Source of the DNA: Uloborus plumipes
Lineage: Eukaryota > Arthropoda > Arachnida > Araneae > Uloboridae
Direction of reading: 5' to 3'
NCBI GenBank assembly: GCA_038373865.1
Contig: JAXGGA010000065.1
Coordinates: forward strand, 310,001-374,000
Length of the DNA stretch: 64,000 nucleotides
The notes under the pieces were generated by a model. It saw only the letters and a list, made by a program, of their open reading frames with translations. It had not been told where the DNA came from and did no database searches. Position 1 is the stretch's first letter; each line of letters begins with the position of its first letter. The position numbers and the translations under genes are program-made. Shown here one piece after another: positions 22,991 through 34,706 of this stretch.

Positions 22991-23864
22991 CGTAGTAAAT
23001 AATCAACTTTTTATAATTATCATTTAAAATTTCCGTTTTACCCTTCACTGATCCATGATCTTTTAAATTTTCCAGAATTACTTGAGTTAGCGTTAATTTT
23101 AATGTTTCAATATTGGAGATTATGGAGAGGGGGGGGGGGATCTGTGCATTTTGAAGAAATAAAACTATGGGGTAGTCCATCAATGATGATGTCACTCTCT
23201 GAAGGGGGAGATGATTCATGAAATTGGGACAGTTTGTAAAAAGAGGATGGAGGATAAAACAAGAAGTTTTTATAACAAAATGTTCATGAAAAATAAAATA
23301 TAGAGTGACAGGAGAGTGCGTTTGGTTAAATGTGGCGCTTTGTAATAAAGGGAGGGAGGAGGTCAAAAATGTTGGGGCAAAACTGATATCATTTACGTGT
23401 AAGCATTTGGATGGATAAGCATCCTCGTTTGAAATTCAAATAAGCCTGTATTGAAATGAAAGGCAAAAATAAACATTCAATAAATATTTGTGCATTATAT
23501 TTGCCCTTAACATTTTTTCTCTTAAATACATTATTTACAGTCTGTAAACAAATCTTTTATTCAGTTTAGATCGTACTGATTTTTTTTATCCAATATTCTT
23601 GCTGACGCATTCTTAAAAAAATCTTTACACGACATTATGAATGTTTATTTTATTTCTACTATTTGAGTCAACTGAGGAAATGCGATATTTACAGTTACAT
23701 AGAAAATCATTATATAACTATCAGAAAGCGATCCCGTTATATCTTTATTATTGATTATAAATATATTACGATTCTGTGAAGCGCAAGATACGAAAATTTT
23801 TGGATAAAATTTGATAACGGTACTTTTTTCTACTAAGGGGCTTATTCTTTTGTATTGGTGCATT
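22991..23864. other. Gene-free stretch with a decayed MITE-like patch
   Basis: From about 23165 to 23390, phrases GGGGTAGTCCATCAATGATG, ATGTCACTCTC, GGGACAGTTTGT and GGAGGAGGTCAAAAATG resemble a common arthropod MITE with TGTCAC motifs. Ends are not definable. A G run lies near 23130. No gene is supported, including the minus frame at 22956-23366. Confidence 0.35.
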
Positions 23865-23867
23865 AGA

Positions 23868-24378
23868 AACTTAACACATGTTAGAAATGACAAGAGCATT
23901 ATTTGATATTACATAATTTATGTATTTATGAGTCAGTTTCAAATACACTTTCATACTCGGCGTATAAAAAATCCAATTTGAATGATTAATTTTATCTAAA
24001 ATGATTTTTGGCTTTGATTCGTTAAGGATTTCGAATTTTTACATTGTAAAACAAAATTATAAAGCAAATCGAAGTTGCTTAAAACACACCTAACACATGT
24101 TAGAAATTCCGAAAGAATCATCTGATATTATTTGGTTTATGTATTTATAAGTGTGGCTTTTATAAACTTTTATACTCGTAGTAGAATTTTAATTCTAATG
24201 ATTGCTTTTAATTTTTATTCAACATGATTGATTGTTGGATTCCATTTGTATAAGGTTTCGAGTTTTGATATTGAAACATGGAATTGTTAAACATGTTTAA
24301 ATTGCTTAAAACCAACCTAACATGTAACATGCATTAGAAATGTTGAAAGAATTATCTGATATTATTTGATTTGTATGC
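23868..24378. repeat. Degenerate tandem repeat of about 220 bp
   Basis: The phrase ACATGTTAGAAAT followed by (A/G)AATTATCTGATATTATTTG-like text appears at about 23876, 24094 and (as ACATGCATTAGAAATG) 24326, with intervening blocks such as ATACTCG and TTGCTTAAAAC also repeated. That gives a period of roughly 217-230 bp and a little over two units. Confidence 0.65.
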
Positions 24379-24379
24379 A

Positions 24380-25520
24380 GGGTGGTCAAAAAAGTATGGG
24401 GGGAAGTAAACGATTCTTATATAAAAAATATAAACCGTAAAAACATGAAACCCTACTTCATTGAATAAAGATCTAAATGACAAGCTCATTCATCATTGTT
24501 TTATTAAAAATATTTTCTATTATTTTGTCTTACAGAAATGTCTTTTAGGACTCAAATGTTGAGTATAAAAGTATTATGCTTTTTGCCACTAACTCATGCA
24601 TTATTTTCCAAAACTTTACAATGAATTATCAAGAGCGTTTGAGAAGGTTAAAAAAAAATAGCATTTTTATACACGAATGCCTTGTTCTCTGAACAGAAAT
24701 AGCATTTAATTACAAACTTATTAAACGGGTATAGGCGTGCAAGGGATATTTTTCTCGAAATTAATTATTTTTTGATCAATACATCCCTATATATTCCGAA
24801 AAAAAAAAGAAAGCATGAAAGGTATGGCAGTGTAAATCAGTATATATCTCTAAAAATTTCGATTCTTATTCAAACTTCTATTTCGATCTTGAAAAACTAT
24901 TTTTCATCATTTGTGTCATCTCTGACCTACTTTCAACTGCACTCTATCCTTTGTTGTTTATTGCTTTGAATTGCACTCTCCTCCATATCGAGACAACATC
25001 TAATCATTTCTTCCCCTCGTATGAAGGCATTCATCTGGAAGTATACAGTGATGAATTAGCTTCAAAATAGAAAGTGTAGTGATGCTATTTGCATAAGAAG
25101 GACATCATGAGATAAAAGTCGGCGGGAAGCAAAATGAAAAATTCAAATGTCACGTGAAGAAAGGAATTGAGCTTGCATTTTCGGAACGAAAATTCAATTT
25201 CATCATAAGTATATTTATGTAGATTAAAATATAATGTAAAATGAGGAACATTTGTTCGTATTTGTTGCTTGAGTGTACGCGCAAAGTTTTTTTTTTAAAC
25301 TTTTATATGAAAAAAAAAGAAAAAGAAGAAACATGATTCTTTTCATGGAACAGACAATTTTCTCAAAATAATTTTATATGTGGTAAAAAAATAGAACGTT
25401 TGCTCACCTATCTGATTTTAATCAAGTTTTTCTGAGAATCTAAAGAAGAAAACGTTATGATTCTCCGTAATTTTCGTTTCCAGTTAACGATGAAATTCAT
25501 ATTTAAAACAATAGGGAGAT
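24380..25520. other. Gene-free stretch
   Basis: No gene, RNA motif or element boundary recognised. The frame at 24772-24969 is not supported. Confidence 0.45.
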
Positions 25521-25526
25521 TCCGTG

Positions 25527-27761
25527 GTAACTTACGTTACATTTGGACCAACTCTTTCACGTTTAGAACCCCTGTGCAAACAAATAATGATACAAAAAAT
25601 TTGTACAACAGTGATTTATGAAAATGGCAATCAAAAGCAAAATTAAAATGCACAAATCTTTGATGTATTAAAATTTTACAAAATTCTGCAGCCAAAAATA
25701 AAGCAGTAATTTACGTTACACAAAGAGGGAATGGCATAACTTGACAATTGGTTGTGAGGCAAATTTCTTCTCTGTTAAAACTGTTCTAAGTTTAAAGCAT
25801 AGTTTATCAGTTTTTTGGTTAGTTTTAGAAATTTATTTTCATGGATTTAAAACTTTAATTCAAAAATTAAAAAATGGGGGAAATTTTCAACTGAGTAACT
25901 TACGTTACAGTAATTTACGTTACGAAATTCACTTACGAACATATCTTTATTACAATAAATAATGAATGAAAACTACAGCTTAGTTTACGTTAAAATATTG
26001 AAAATTAACATCATTATAAGTTACATTCACAGAAATTAAAAGCAAGACTCAAATACCAATACCATTTATCAAATTTTTTCACAAGACTATTTTTTAAATG
26101 CATACTAGCCCCAAATTCAATTGGTTAATTTTTTCAGATCATGTTTTAATTCTTACTAGCTGATCTGCCCGGCATCGCACGAGTTTATATGCAACATGCC
26201 AAATCCAAGAAAATAAATATATGACTTTCAACTAAGCCCAGTAGAATCATATTTCTTAAAGGTATTTTTTGTGATCATGCGGTATATTTACTGGGTGGGA
26301 AGAAGAAAGTGAAATCAAACTTAAATGCGTTATTAATTTTTTTCGCATGATTTTCCAAAAAATCATTTTCCATTTTCTAACTGTTGCCAATATCAATTCT
26401 CTTAACCCGGTATTGATTATTGGCAAAGATGAATATAAAATCTTAAGAAAGCAATAAATTTCATTCTTACTCCAGAGCAGCCTTTGTTCAACATTGTCAT
26501 CATAATTACTATTAATATTGTTGTTGCGAGGCAACAAATTTTTGCAACAATGGGTGGAAAATTTAATCATTTAATGGGGAAATGACATGAAATTTACTGT
26601 TTTCCATAATAACTTTCTTAAACTAAAATTTTTAGAAATAAATTATAGCTTATCCTGCTCCCTGTTACTGTAGCTATCTACGATAAAAAAATGGTTAAAA
26701 TCGGTTCAGTAGTTTGGAGGATTACTCCGGACGTACATACAAAAAGTAGTCATTTATGTATATAGATAATAACTTTCATCTATTGTTTCTAGTCATTACC
26801 AATAGGTTCCAACATCGACCATTACTTTTACTTTAAACTACTTTTCTTCAACAGTTGTCAGAACTTCAGGGTACAACGTATTTTCATATTTCACCACATA
26901 CCTGTCACCAACTTTAATCTTTATTCTTTCTTCTTGTTCCTTTAAATCCTTAACTACATGAAAAAACACAATTTGTCCCCTTGTTGTTAAATGGTGTACC
27001 AACTAAATATAGCCAATGTGCGGAGCATCAGAAAATATTGTTGATTAATTTAGCTAACGTATTTTAATATCACCAGGAGAGACATCTATGACATTTAAAT
27101 TTGATGGCTGGTCTTGTAGCAGTAACAAAATCACTTGCGTAAGTGAGAATGCATTTTTTGCTTAAATACAGAATTTTACACACCCCGTTTTATTAATCCA
27201 CCTGTCCAGACCGCCCTCCACTGAAAGTGATAAAATGTCTTTAGACTTGTGTTTTGAAAATTATATTTGATAAGTTTAAAATAGAATAGTAGTCATTTTT
27301 TTAATAATTTCTAGTACATCAACGTAAAGGAACTGAATATATAGATAGTTTTAACTAAATTAATAGTTCAAAAGAAGAAAAGAAATATGTAGGAGGGATA
27401 TTTAGAAAGGAGTATATACTCTTATAAGCAAGCAGAGACACTTTAATAAATGATTAATTTAAACGAAAATAAATACAGCACAAATAAAAGAGATTTTGAA
27501 TAATTTCTTTTTACTAATCACATAGGTTAATTCCACATCTTACTTTATTTCTAAAATCAAGCATCTAGATTTTGTTTGGTAACTTACGTTACACATTTTG
27601 ATTCTAGTGCAAAAAATTAAATAAACAATATTTAAAACAAACAACACTGTTATTTGCTTAGTACGCACGTTCAAGATACAAAATGTAACATAGTTAACAT
27701 TGCATTGCCCTTTCTTTATCTACATCAGAAACTTTAATATGTTTTTGGTAACTTACGTTAC
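25527..27761. repeat. Region with reiterated GTAACTTACGTTAC motif
   Basis: The 14-mer GTAACTTACGTTAC occurs exactly at 25527-25540, 25895-25908, 27579-27592 and 27748-27761; the variant GTAATTTACGTTAC is at 25706-25719 and 25910-25923. The motif is almost its own reverse complement. Neighbouring occurrences are often 170-190 bp apart. A CTAG-family element (26156-26767) splits the region. I could not define ends, so this may be one transposon with internal binding-site-like repeats or a decayed array. Confidence 0.55.
26156..26767 (+). mobile_element. CTAG-family non-coding element, copy B
   Basis: It begins CTAGCTGATCTGCCCGGCAT and ends with ATCGGTTCAGTAGTTTGGAG, ACGTACATAC and TATATAGAT. 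The far end closely matches copy D at 54775-56418 (ATCCATTCAGTAGTTT). No coding frame. No target duplication is visible at the junctions. Confidence 0.65.
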
Positions 27762-29000
27762 ATAGAACAGAGCCTTTTGGAAATCGACATAAATCACTTA
27801 ATTTAAGTGAAAACACTTGTTTCAGCAATTCACACTATTAATTTAAAGTGTAATAAACTATAATCTTCCTTTGTAACATTTATTTAAAGGAACAAATTAA
27901 AATTTACCAATGTTGAAAGTTTCGCCATTTGCTTCATTAAAAATAAAATACTGTAATACCAACTTCAAAGTATTGCTGAAACTAAAAACTTAATTCCTGA
28001 CAAAAAATTGTTATGAATAAGAAATTTCGAACCTTTTTAAAACAAAAAATATGCAGCATAATCACTTTGCTAGCAGTTCTTAAAATTTGGATTTGTTTCC
28101 ATAGAGAGCTAAAATATTTTGTTTTGTTGCAAATCAGTATTTAGGGTCCGCTTTGACCTTGAACTTTAAATTTTACTCTTTTCGTAACATTTCAGCTTTT
28201 AGCCTACTTTCCCATTAAAGTAAAATAAAGGCGAAAAATGCATTAAAAGCAGCTTAATGCATCTTAAAAACATCGAGAAGTTCAAAAAATGTCAAAAATA
28301 TATAAAATAAATAAATATCGGAAAATGGAAAACTGGAAAGTAGGGTTTCGAGATATGAAAAATGTGTGTCTTAGTTTGTCTGTTTGTCAGTCTGTTGGTA
28401 TGTTTGTCTGCCCCCCCCTCTAGAATTTTTGAATGAACAATCTTATTTGGTCAAACTTTTTTTCGTTGAAAACATCTTGGCGAAGACACCTGTTTCCCAA
28501 ATTTCATGTTTTGATTTGCACAATTTTTCGTTCAATTTGGAATTAAACAATATAGATCTTGAACTTGTAGGCCTACTAGTCTAAGCATTGTCTTGTCAGT
28601 ATGTACCAATAACTATTCCGAATTTTTTATTTATGGTTTTCTTTTTAAATAGATGTACGTTGATGAAATATAATGTCAATTAACCGTGCTGTTTCATTTT
28701 AAGTTTTTGAAAATGAAAAGAAAAAGCGGCCATTTCTAATAATTAAAGAAAAAAGTAAGGGAGAGTCAATATGACAGAAAAGCCAAAAAGTACGTCAAAT
28801 GTTGTACGACAATTAGGTATGTGCGAATAATCTATGCGTGCAGTTAAAAGTTTCCATTTTTTCCAGTTTAAGACTGATAACAACCTGATCATGCCGCATA
28901 ATCCATAATCATCTTCATTTTTTAAGCTATAAATGTAGTACTATAATACTACCGATCAATATCATTATAGTGTTGCATCTTATTATTGCTTTATATTGTA
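27762..29000. other. Gene-free stretch with a dispersed repeat
   Basis: About 28190-28420 shares ordered phrases with 34376-34535: a TTTCCC(A/G)..AAAGTAAAA block, AATATCG(G)AAAA, GAAAGTAGGGT and TGTGTCT. This marks a low-copy dispersed repeat whose ends I cannot place. The frame at 28384-28584 runs through it and is not supported. Confidence 0.4.
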
Positions 29001-29003
29001 TGC

Positions 29004-29216
29004 ATCATACTGTAAAAATTCACCCTACCAAATAAGACACATCAAGATAGCAGACATAGGGCAGATATCTGCAGCGAATAGTAAGTCACGTGGTGATTGG
29101 TGCTACAATCGTTATTTTTTTCTCTGTTCAATTTACTGTAAAACATTTCTGTACTGTAAACGCTACAATTTACAGTAACATTTACTGTAGAAGTTTCCTG
29201 AAATTTAACAGTGTAG
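29004..29216. mobile_element. Possible MITE with ACTGTAAAA-type ends
   Basis: The left text ATACTGTAAAAATTC and the right text, read on the other strand, TACACTGTTAAATTTC form a plausible short inverted repeat about 210 bp apart. TTTACTGTAAA-like phrases recur inside near 29140-29190. No target duplication identified. Confidence 0.35.
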
Positions 29217-29378
29217 GACGAACGGTTGCGAAAATACAGGTCTTGAATGTTAAACGGGAACACACTGTACATTTGTATTTGCTTGCGGTCGAAAAAAAAA
29301 AAAAATGCTTCATAATGCTATTCCACTGTGCAGAAAATTTTGGAACACCGTTCCGCCTCCCCTGCACCCTTGCTTTAA

Positions 29379-29921
29379 ACATACATCTTTATTTTTTTTC
29401 TTATGCTTCGAACATATTTTCCTCATTACATTTCAAGCTGCACGAAGGTAACGTTTCAGTTTCAAACAAACAATACTTTACGGGATAGCGCAGGAAAATT
29501 TATATTTCTCTTCAAAAGAGTTAAAGACAAAACACGCCTGATTACAAAGCTGGAGGGCGTAAAAGTGGCTATCAAGTGTTCCGAGAATAAGAAACCAGAT
29601 AGCTGAATCGAGCCTGAAGATGAAATTCTTCATAAAGCAATAATCAGAAAGGAACATTTTTTATTGCTTGTCATTAGTTCTTCGGCGGATTTTATTACTT
29701 TTCCTAAGAACTCCATTCTGCAGAAATGCGTACGATTTGACTCTCCTGCCATATTTACACACCCATATTTAACTTGTTTGGTTCCGAAAGAGAAAAAGGT
29801 TTCAAAAGCTTTATTTTACTGCCTATTGAAAGATATGCTCCCAAAAGGAATTAAACTTGAGAAATGCAAACTAATTTACGAGAGTGGAGCACTCGTAATT
29901 TATTTCGGACGAAGCAAATAA
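29379..29921 (+). pseudogene. Possible coding exon or decayed gene, one in-frame stop
   Basis: One plus-strand frame stays open from after a TAA at 29376 to a TAA at 29919, broken only by TGA at 29604-29606. The part after the TGA (29607-29921, about 104 codons) reads like real protein: EPEDEILHKAIIRKEHF, then VPKEKKVSKALF, then GIKLEKCKLIYESGALVIYF. Its end overlaps an AATAAA (29917-29922). Possible splice acceptors (TTTCAAG at 29431-29437, TTTCAG at 29454-29459) precede the upstream part. I recognise no family. It may be a last exon whose true start lies after the TGA, a gene broken by a nonsense change, or chance; the surrounding DNA gives no paired exon. Confidence 0.3.
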
Positions 29922-29929
29922 AATTTCAG

Positions 29930-31621
29930 TTACTTCATTGCATGGAAGGGGATTCGTTTAAAAGTATCAACTTTTATGCCCTTTTTGTTGATAGGTGTTA
30001 GGTTTTCTTTTTGCAAAGTGGCAATAAAAATGATCGATTTTGGAACGTCGGGAAAATGAAAATATATTTTCTGAAAGTTTTCCATTTCTAGAAAGAGATA
30101 GTTTCAAATAATTTCAGCTTTTTGCTATTGTAATTACGTTTATGTTATTTAAAGTTCTTATTTATATCACCGATTATATTATGCTTCAATTTGAGATTTT
30201 TTTTTTTTGGTTTAAAATGATACGCTGTTGTAAATATCAGTCGCAATCTAACAGCTATTGCTGCCCATCAGAGACATTGCTGTTTTGCCTCCATTTTTAA
30301 GGACACATAAATATTTCTTAACACTTGTTAGATCAGTCAAATTTTTTGGTGTATAATAGAAAAATTAGATTTATCGAGATTTTATCGTCACCAGAAAGCG
30401 TAACTAACGATAAAGCGTATTCAACAAGCGGTTTAAAGGCAGTTACAGAACTTAAAAATATTTCTACTAGCGATAAATTTCAGCACACTAATGAAAAGCT
30501 ATCAGTTTAACTTTATAACTTACAGAATTAATGTTATATCCTTATTTGTTACTAGGTGAAATGTAAACCCAACAAGTTCATAGACAAAAAAAACCCCTTT
30601 ATATACTCCTCTTTTTATAAATTTTGAAGAATTTAAACTGCTTTATTTCTTTTTCAACGATCAACGGACGAAGATGCTGCTTAGTAAAAATCCTTGTTTC
30701 ACTTACACCTACATAACATGATTTAAGTGTATATAATGTGAGTTTTAATGTTGAAATTTATTGAGTTAAGTGGGGAGGGAAAAACTTAATGCAAAACAAG
30801 CATATTTCAAATAATTATTCAAATATTTGGATTTGATACCTAAATTGAGAAACTCGGTCATGAAGCTTTTACATTACAATAAAAGTCAGCATACTCCTAA
30901 TGTTGTTCTTGACAATTTTTTTCTCTTTTTTCCAGGAAATTCGTTTGGATCGTAACTTGTTTTTTCGTGTTATTACACAGAGGAATCACCCCAAAAATGA
31001 TACGCTATCCTTAGTTTGCCTGCAATTTAGGAATAATACTGCGTAACAGTACGAGATTCTTCAAGAGGCCTTCAAATGAAACGACTTGTCAAGATCTTAA
31101 GTAGAGAAATGGCCCGTCTTTCAATAGGGCAGGAAAGCTTCACCTACAAACTCGGTTCGTTGCGCTTTTCAGCCCCTTAGTGTCCCGACCCGCCTCCCTA
31201 TGATTTCTTTTCGTTTCCCTGCTTTAGAAAATAGCTCAAAAGAAAACATTGGGAGTCTGTACAGAATATTAAACTCCATCTCACTGTCTTTATCGTGAAA
31301 TAATTTAGGGGTTATCTCGGCGAAAGACTTTCAAGAACCTTCCAGGTTTAAAAACCACAAGTGCGTAAATGTATTGATGCCGGAAGTTTCATGTTAGAAT
31401 TTTGATGATTTCTTCAGATCAAATCAATAAATAAATTTTTAGAAACCAGGACTTTTACTTTTATAAAGCATCTTGCAGAGCGATCCGCAAAATGAATATA
31501 ATAAAGAAATATACAAAATCTTACTGAAAAAGTTCTTCTTTTCTTATGTTGTTTATTTCTATAATTTGCTCCGGAAGATTTCAGAAATACTAATATATTG
31601 CTGAAAAGCTAAGATTTTATT
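29930..31621. other. Gene-free stretch
   Basis: No supported gene. A 61-codon frame at 30325-30510 starts at TTG and has a possible acceptor (GTATAATAG) at its head, but nothing links it to the candidate exon at 29379-29921. A slightly GC-richer patch lies at 31080-31200 without a frame. Confidence 0.4.
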
Positions 31622-31629
31622 TCTCAATA

Positions 31630-31801
31630 CAGGCCCGTCATTTCAAGTTTTTCCAGGGGGGGGGGTAAAGGGTAAAAACACAATACAATTTCACCAGAAA
31701 ACAACAAAAACCACGCCGACTTGTATGTAAATACATTGATTTCTCTAAGTCAGAGGGGGGGGGGCAATTGACACCCCCTGCCCCCCTAAATGACGGGCCT
31801 G
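31630..31801. mobile_element. hAT MITE, 172 bp, copy 2
   Basis: The ends are perfect inverted repeats CAGGCCCGTCATTT. The flanks TCTCAATA (31622-31629) and TCTCTATA (31802-31809) agree at 7 of 8 bases, an 8-bp hAT duplication with one later change. Length equals copy 1 at 7778-7949, and both contain two G runs of 8-10 bases. Confidence 0.9.
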
Positions 31802-31809
31802 TCTCTATA

Positions 31810-32970
31810 ATATCAATGGTCAAGGGCTCATTCTGCATCGAGAAAAAAAGTTATTATTAGTCACATATTTCACCCATTCAACGATTCTGTGAACGTTTTT
31901 ATACGGATAATCAAAAGGAAGTAGAGGAGGGGATATTTCTGCCTTGGACAGATCATTTATGCTATTTCAAAACTGCTCTGCGAGGTATTGCCAAAGCATT
32001 TGTCGATGCGAGAAATAGTAATGCATTCAATTTATGAACGTAATTCTTTGCTATGTGTTCCGTTTACGAATAAAATTTTGTATTTTGCGTATGTATTTAC
32101 TTAAAAAGCGAAACACGTTTCTCACAACTTCCTTTATTTCTTTTATAAGCTGAACTTTTTAGCTCTGTTTGTCTTCTTTTATTTATTTATTTTTTTGAGT
32201 TCTTCGATACTGGCTCGTGTTTGTTCGTTGAAACTAAAATGAAGGCATGTATTATTCAGAGAAATGAAATTATATCAATAGTTTTATATGCAGCAGAGCA
32301 CCAGTGAAAATTTTAAAACAGCCAAAAATTTAAAAGCTAAATTCTGAAGTTTGATAAGCATAGAATCAAAGGCGGCACGTATGTGCTCATTTCCACAAAC
32401 TTAATTTTTTTATTATACTCGTATTAACAGAGCATTTAAAAATAATCATTGTCTTAGAAGTAAACTGTGTTATGTCACCATGAGTGAATTTTACACAATT
32501 GCTGTTTACAAGTTTTCAACTTCTTTTTAACTCTACTATCATCCTCAAACCTACAATTTGTAGCTCTCTTTTCTGTTTTTCTTTTTTTTAATACTAATTT
32601 CCACCATTTACAACACTACTACTAAAAAAAAAAAAAAAGAAAAAAACTGTTTTCATTACCCTATGTGGTAATGCAGACGCAGATGCCTCTGGATGCTTTG
32701 TAATAAATTTAGCATTGTTATATTTTTTATCTTTGACTCCAAAGTGTTGTTTGTTACGAATGTTTATAAAAACGGTTAGATAAATTAGTAAAAGGAAAAC
32801 ATTTAATTAGTCTAATTTTAAGTGTTTAAGTAAAAGTTGTTTTGCCTATATGCGCAACTATCTAAATACATTTTCTAGTTCATGTTATGCCCTTAGTAAA
32901 CAATAAGATTAAAAGGAAAGATTGGGTGAGATTGCTTCGAGACGCTGGATTTCTTTTTTTATTTAAGCGC
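31810..32970. other. Gene-free stretch
   Basis: No gene or bounded element recognised; an A run lies near 32624-32646. Confidence 0.5.
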
Positions 32971-32984
32971 AAATCACACGTAAC

Positions 32985-33027
32985 GAAATCCCTTCAACTT
33001 TGCTACAACTTCGATGCGCTTCAACCG
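32985..33027 (+). repeat. SINE body module, inverted partner
   Basis: These 43 bases are the reverse complement of 33412-33454 with two mismatches. They match the body of the minus-strand SINE next door, so a second, truncated copy lies here in the opposite orientation, about 385 bp away. Confidence 0.8.
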
Positions 33028-33339
33028 AAAGTAGTCTATCAGGATTGCTAGTCTTTCCAAGAGAAAGTTGAATCTGCAAGAAACACAATGCTAACGAGAA
33101 AGTTTCTATGAAATAAAGATTTATAAGATTTTAAAATAAAAATATGTTATTAATAACTCACCTGAAGTTATTATCATGTTTTCATGCTTGGCTATGCGAT
33201 GTCTCCACGTGCATGTCGATATCGCTATAGACGGCCATATTGTTTTTTGACATCATCAGACCAAAGGATTGCTGCCTCCTGATTGGCTGATTTTGCCAGA
33301 AAGTTCAAGTTCATGCAACTTTATTGCGAGGAAGGAAAA

Positions 33340-33610
33340 AAGCTGAAACGAATACATTGGACTCTGAAAAGCAATGCACACGTGGATGTTCCGGTTGAAA
33401 TTACGCAATCACGGTTGAAGCGCATCAAAGTTGCAGCAAAGTTGAAGGGATTTCACTATGTGTGTGAAAAACAGTCCAAGAGCGCCTCAACCCAACCCAA
33501 CATTTGCAACAGAGAGAGAAGGAAACAACAGACCAGGCACTGGTGGGAATCGAACCCACGTCCTCCGACTTACCAAGCGAAGCTCCCACCACAGATCCAC
33601 TGAGGCCCCA
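33340..33610 (-). mobile_element. tRNA-derived SINE, copy 2
   Basis: Read on the minus strand it starts near GGGGCCTCAGTGGATCTG, has a clear box B in GTGGGTTCGATTCCCAC (33543-33559), and continues into a non-tRNA body with CAACCCAACC-derived text and the 43-base module at 33412-33454. The head resembles a tRNA with a perfect T arm but no complete acceptor stem. The plus-strand open frame across it (33283-33603) is incidental. The 3' boundary is uncertain. Confidence 0.65.
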
Positions 33611-33611
33611 A

Positions 33612-34565
33612 CACGTCTACCACAAATGAATTAAAATAATGATCGAAATTATTTGTTGTTTTTCTTGCAATACAATACATAAACCTGGACAAAAAATCCA
33701 TTGAATATCTGATCCATTACATAATTTCATTTCTTCCACGTTTTTTCTTTCTCTCTTTAGCTGACCTATGTAACATATTTCAAAGCTGTTATACTGCAAA
33801 ATGTGGGGGAATGATAAAGAAGCAAGCTACTCACTCGCGAATTACTTTTATTCTACATCGTTTAAAAATTGTAATGATTTTGAAATAGAATTCCATTTCT
33901 GAGCTTAAAAAAGGGTGTAAATGGAATGAATATTCAAAGTATTCGTGAGTTAAATGGAAAGCGCCATTTGTTCTAAATCGAAAATTAATACTTAAAAGGA
34001 AATCAGTTAATTAATACATTAGTATGCGTAGAGTAGTGTTGAAGCCATTAGTGCAGTTGGAACTAAATGGAATTAGAGATAAAATAAATATTCATTTAAC
34101 TTTATACTTGACAAGGTCATATTTCTCATTACAAAGTTAAAAAATAGTTAGAAGCTTCATTAGAAGATCAAAGTGAAAAGTGATTTTATATTTTTGAAAG
34201 TGATCATGCATTAAAATATTTTCAGTTAAAATTTTTTTTGATAATTCCTCTAAATGTCAGACGGAACTAATTAATAAATATTTTAATTTGAATGCAGACG
34301 TGAAGTTAACTTTGTGTATGTGTTTGACCTCCAATTCAATGCTTGATGTCAGAGGTAAAATCAGAATTTTCTTGATCAAAATCTTTTTTTAGTCTCCTTT
34401 CCCGCAAAAGTAAAAAAAAAAGACAAATTAAAAAAAAAGCGAAAAAAAAAATCAAAAAAATATATACAGTTATATAAATATCGAAAAATTAAAAATTGAA
34501 AAGTAGGGTATGGACGAAACGTGTGTCTGGCTCTGTCCACTTAATAACTTTTGAGTTACTGTCTG
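33612..34565. other. Gene-free stretch with a dispersed repeat
   Basis: About 34376-34535 is the second copy of the dispersed repeat described near 28190-28420. Otherwise nothing recognised. Confidence 0.4.
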
Positions 34566-34706
34566 ATTAATAAACTAAAATTGCTGCTTTACAGTAATAA
34601 ACTGTAAAATTGCTAATTTTAGTTTATTACTGTGCATTTTACAGTTTTAAACTGGAACGTCTGCTGTCAGTATTATACTGTAAAAACAACTTTATTTTTT
34701 GCAGTG
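34566..34706 (+). repeat. Palindrome-rich MITE copy 2, 5'-truncated
   Basis: It contains TTTACAGTAATAAACTGTAA, the CTG(C/T)CAGTATTATACTGTAA block and the end TTTTTTGCAGTG followed by TA. Only the right 140 bases of the family are present. Confidence 0.75.

Noticed and set aside
33535..33610. tRNA gene on the minus strand
   Set aside because: Only the T arm is well formed; the sequence continues into a SINE body.
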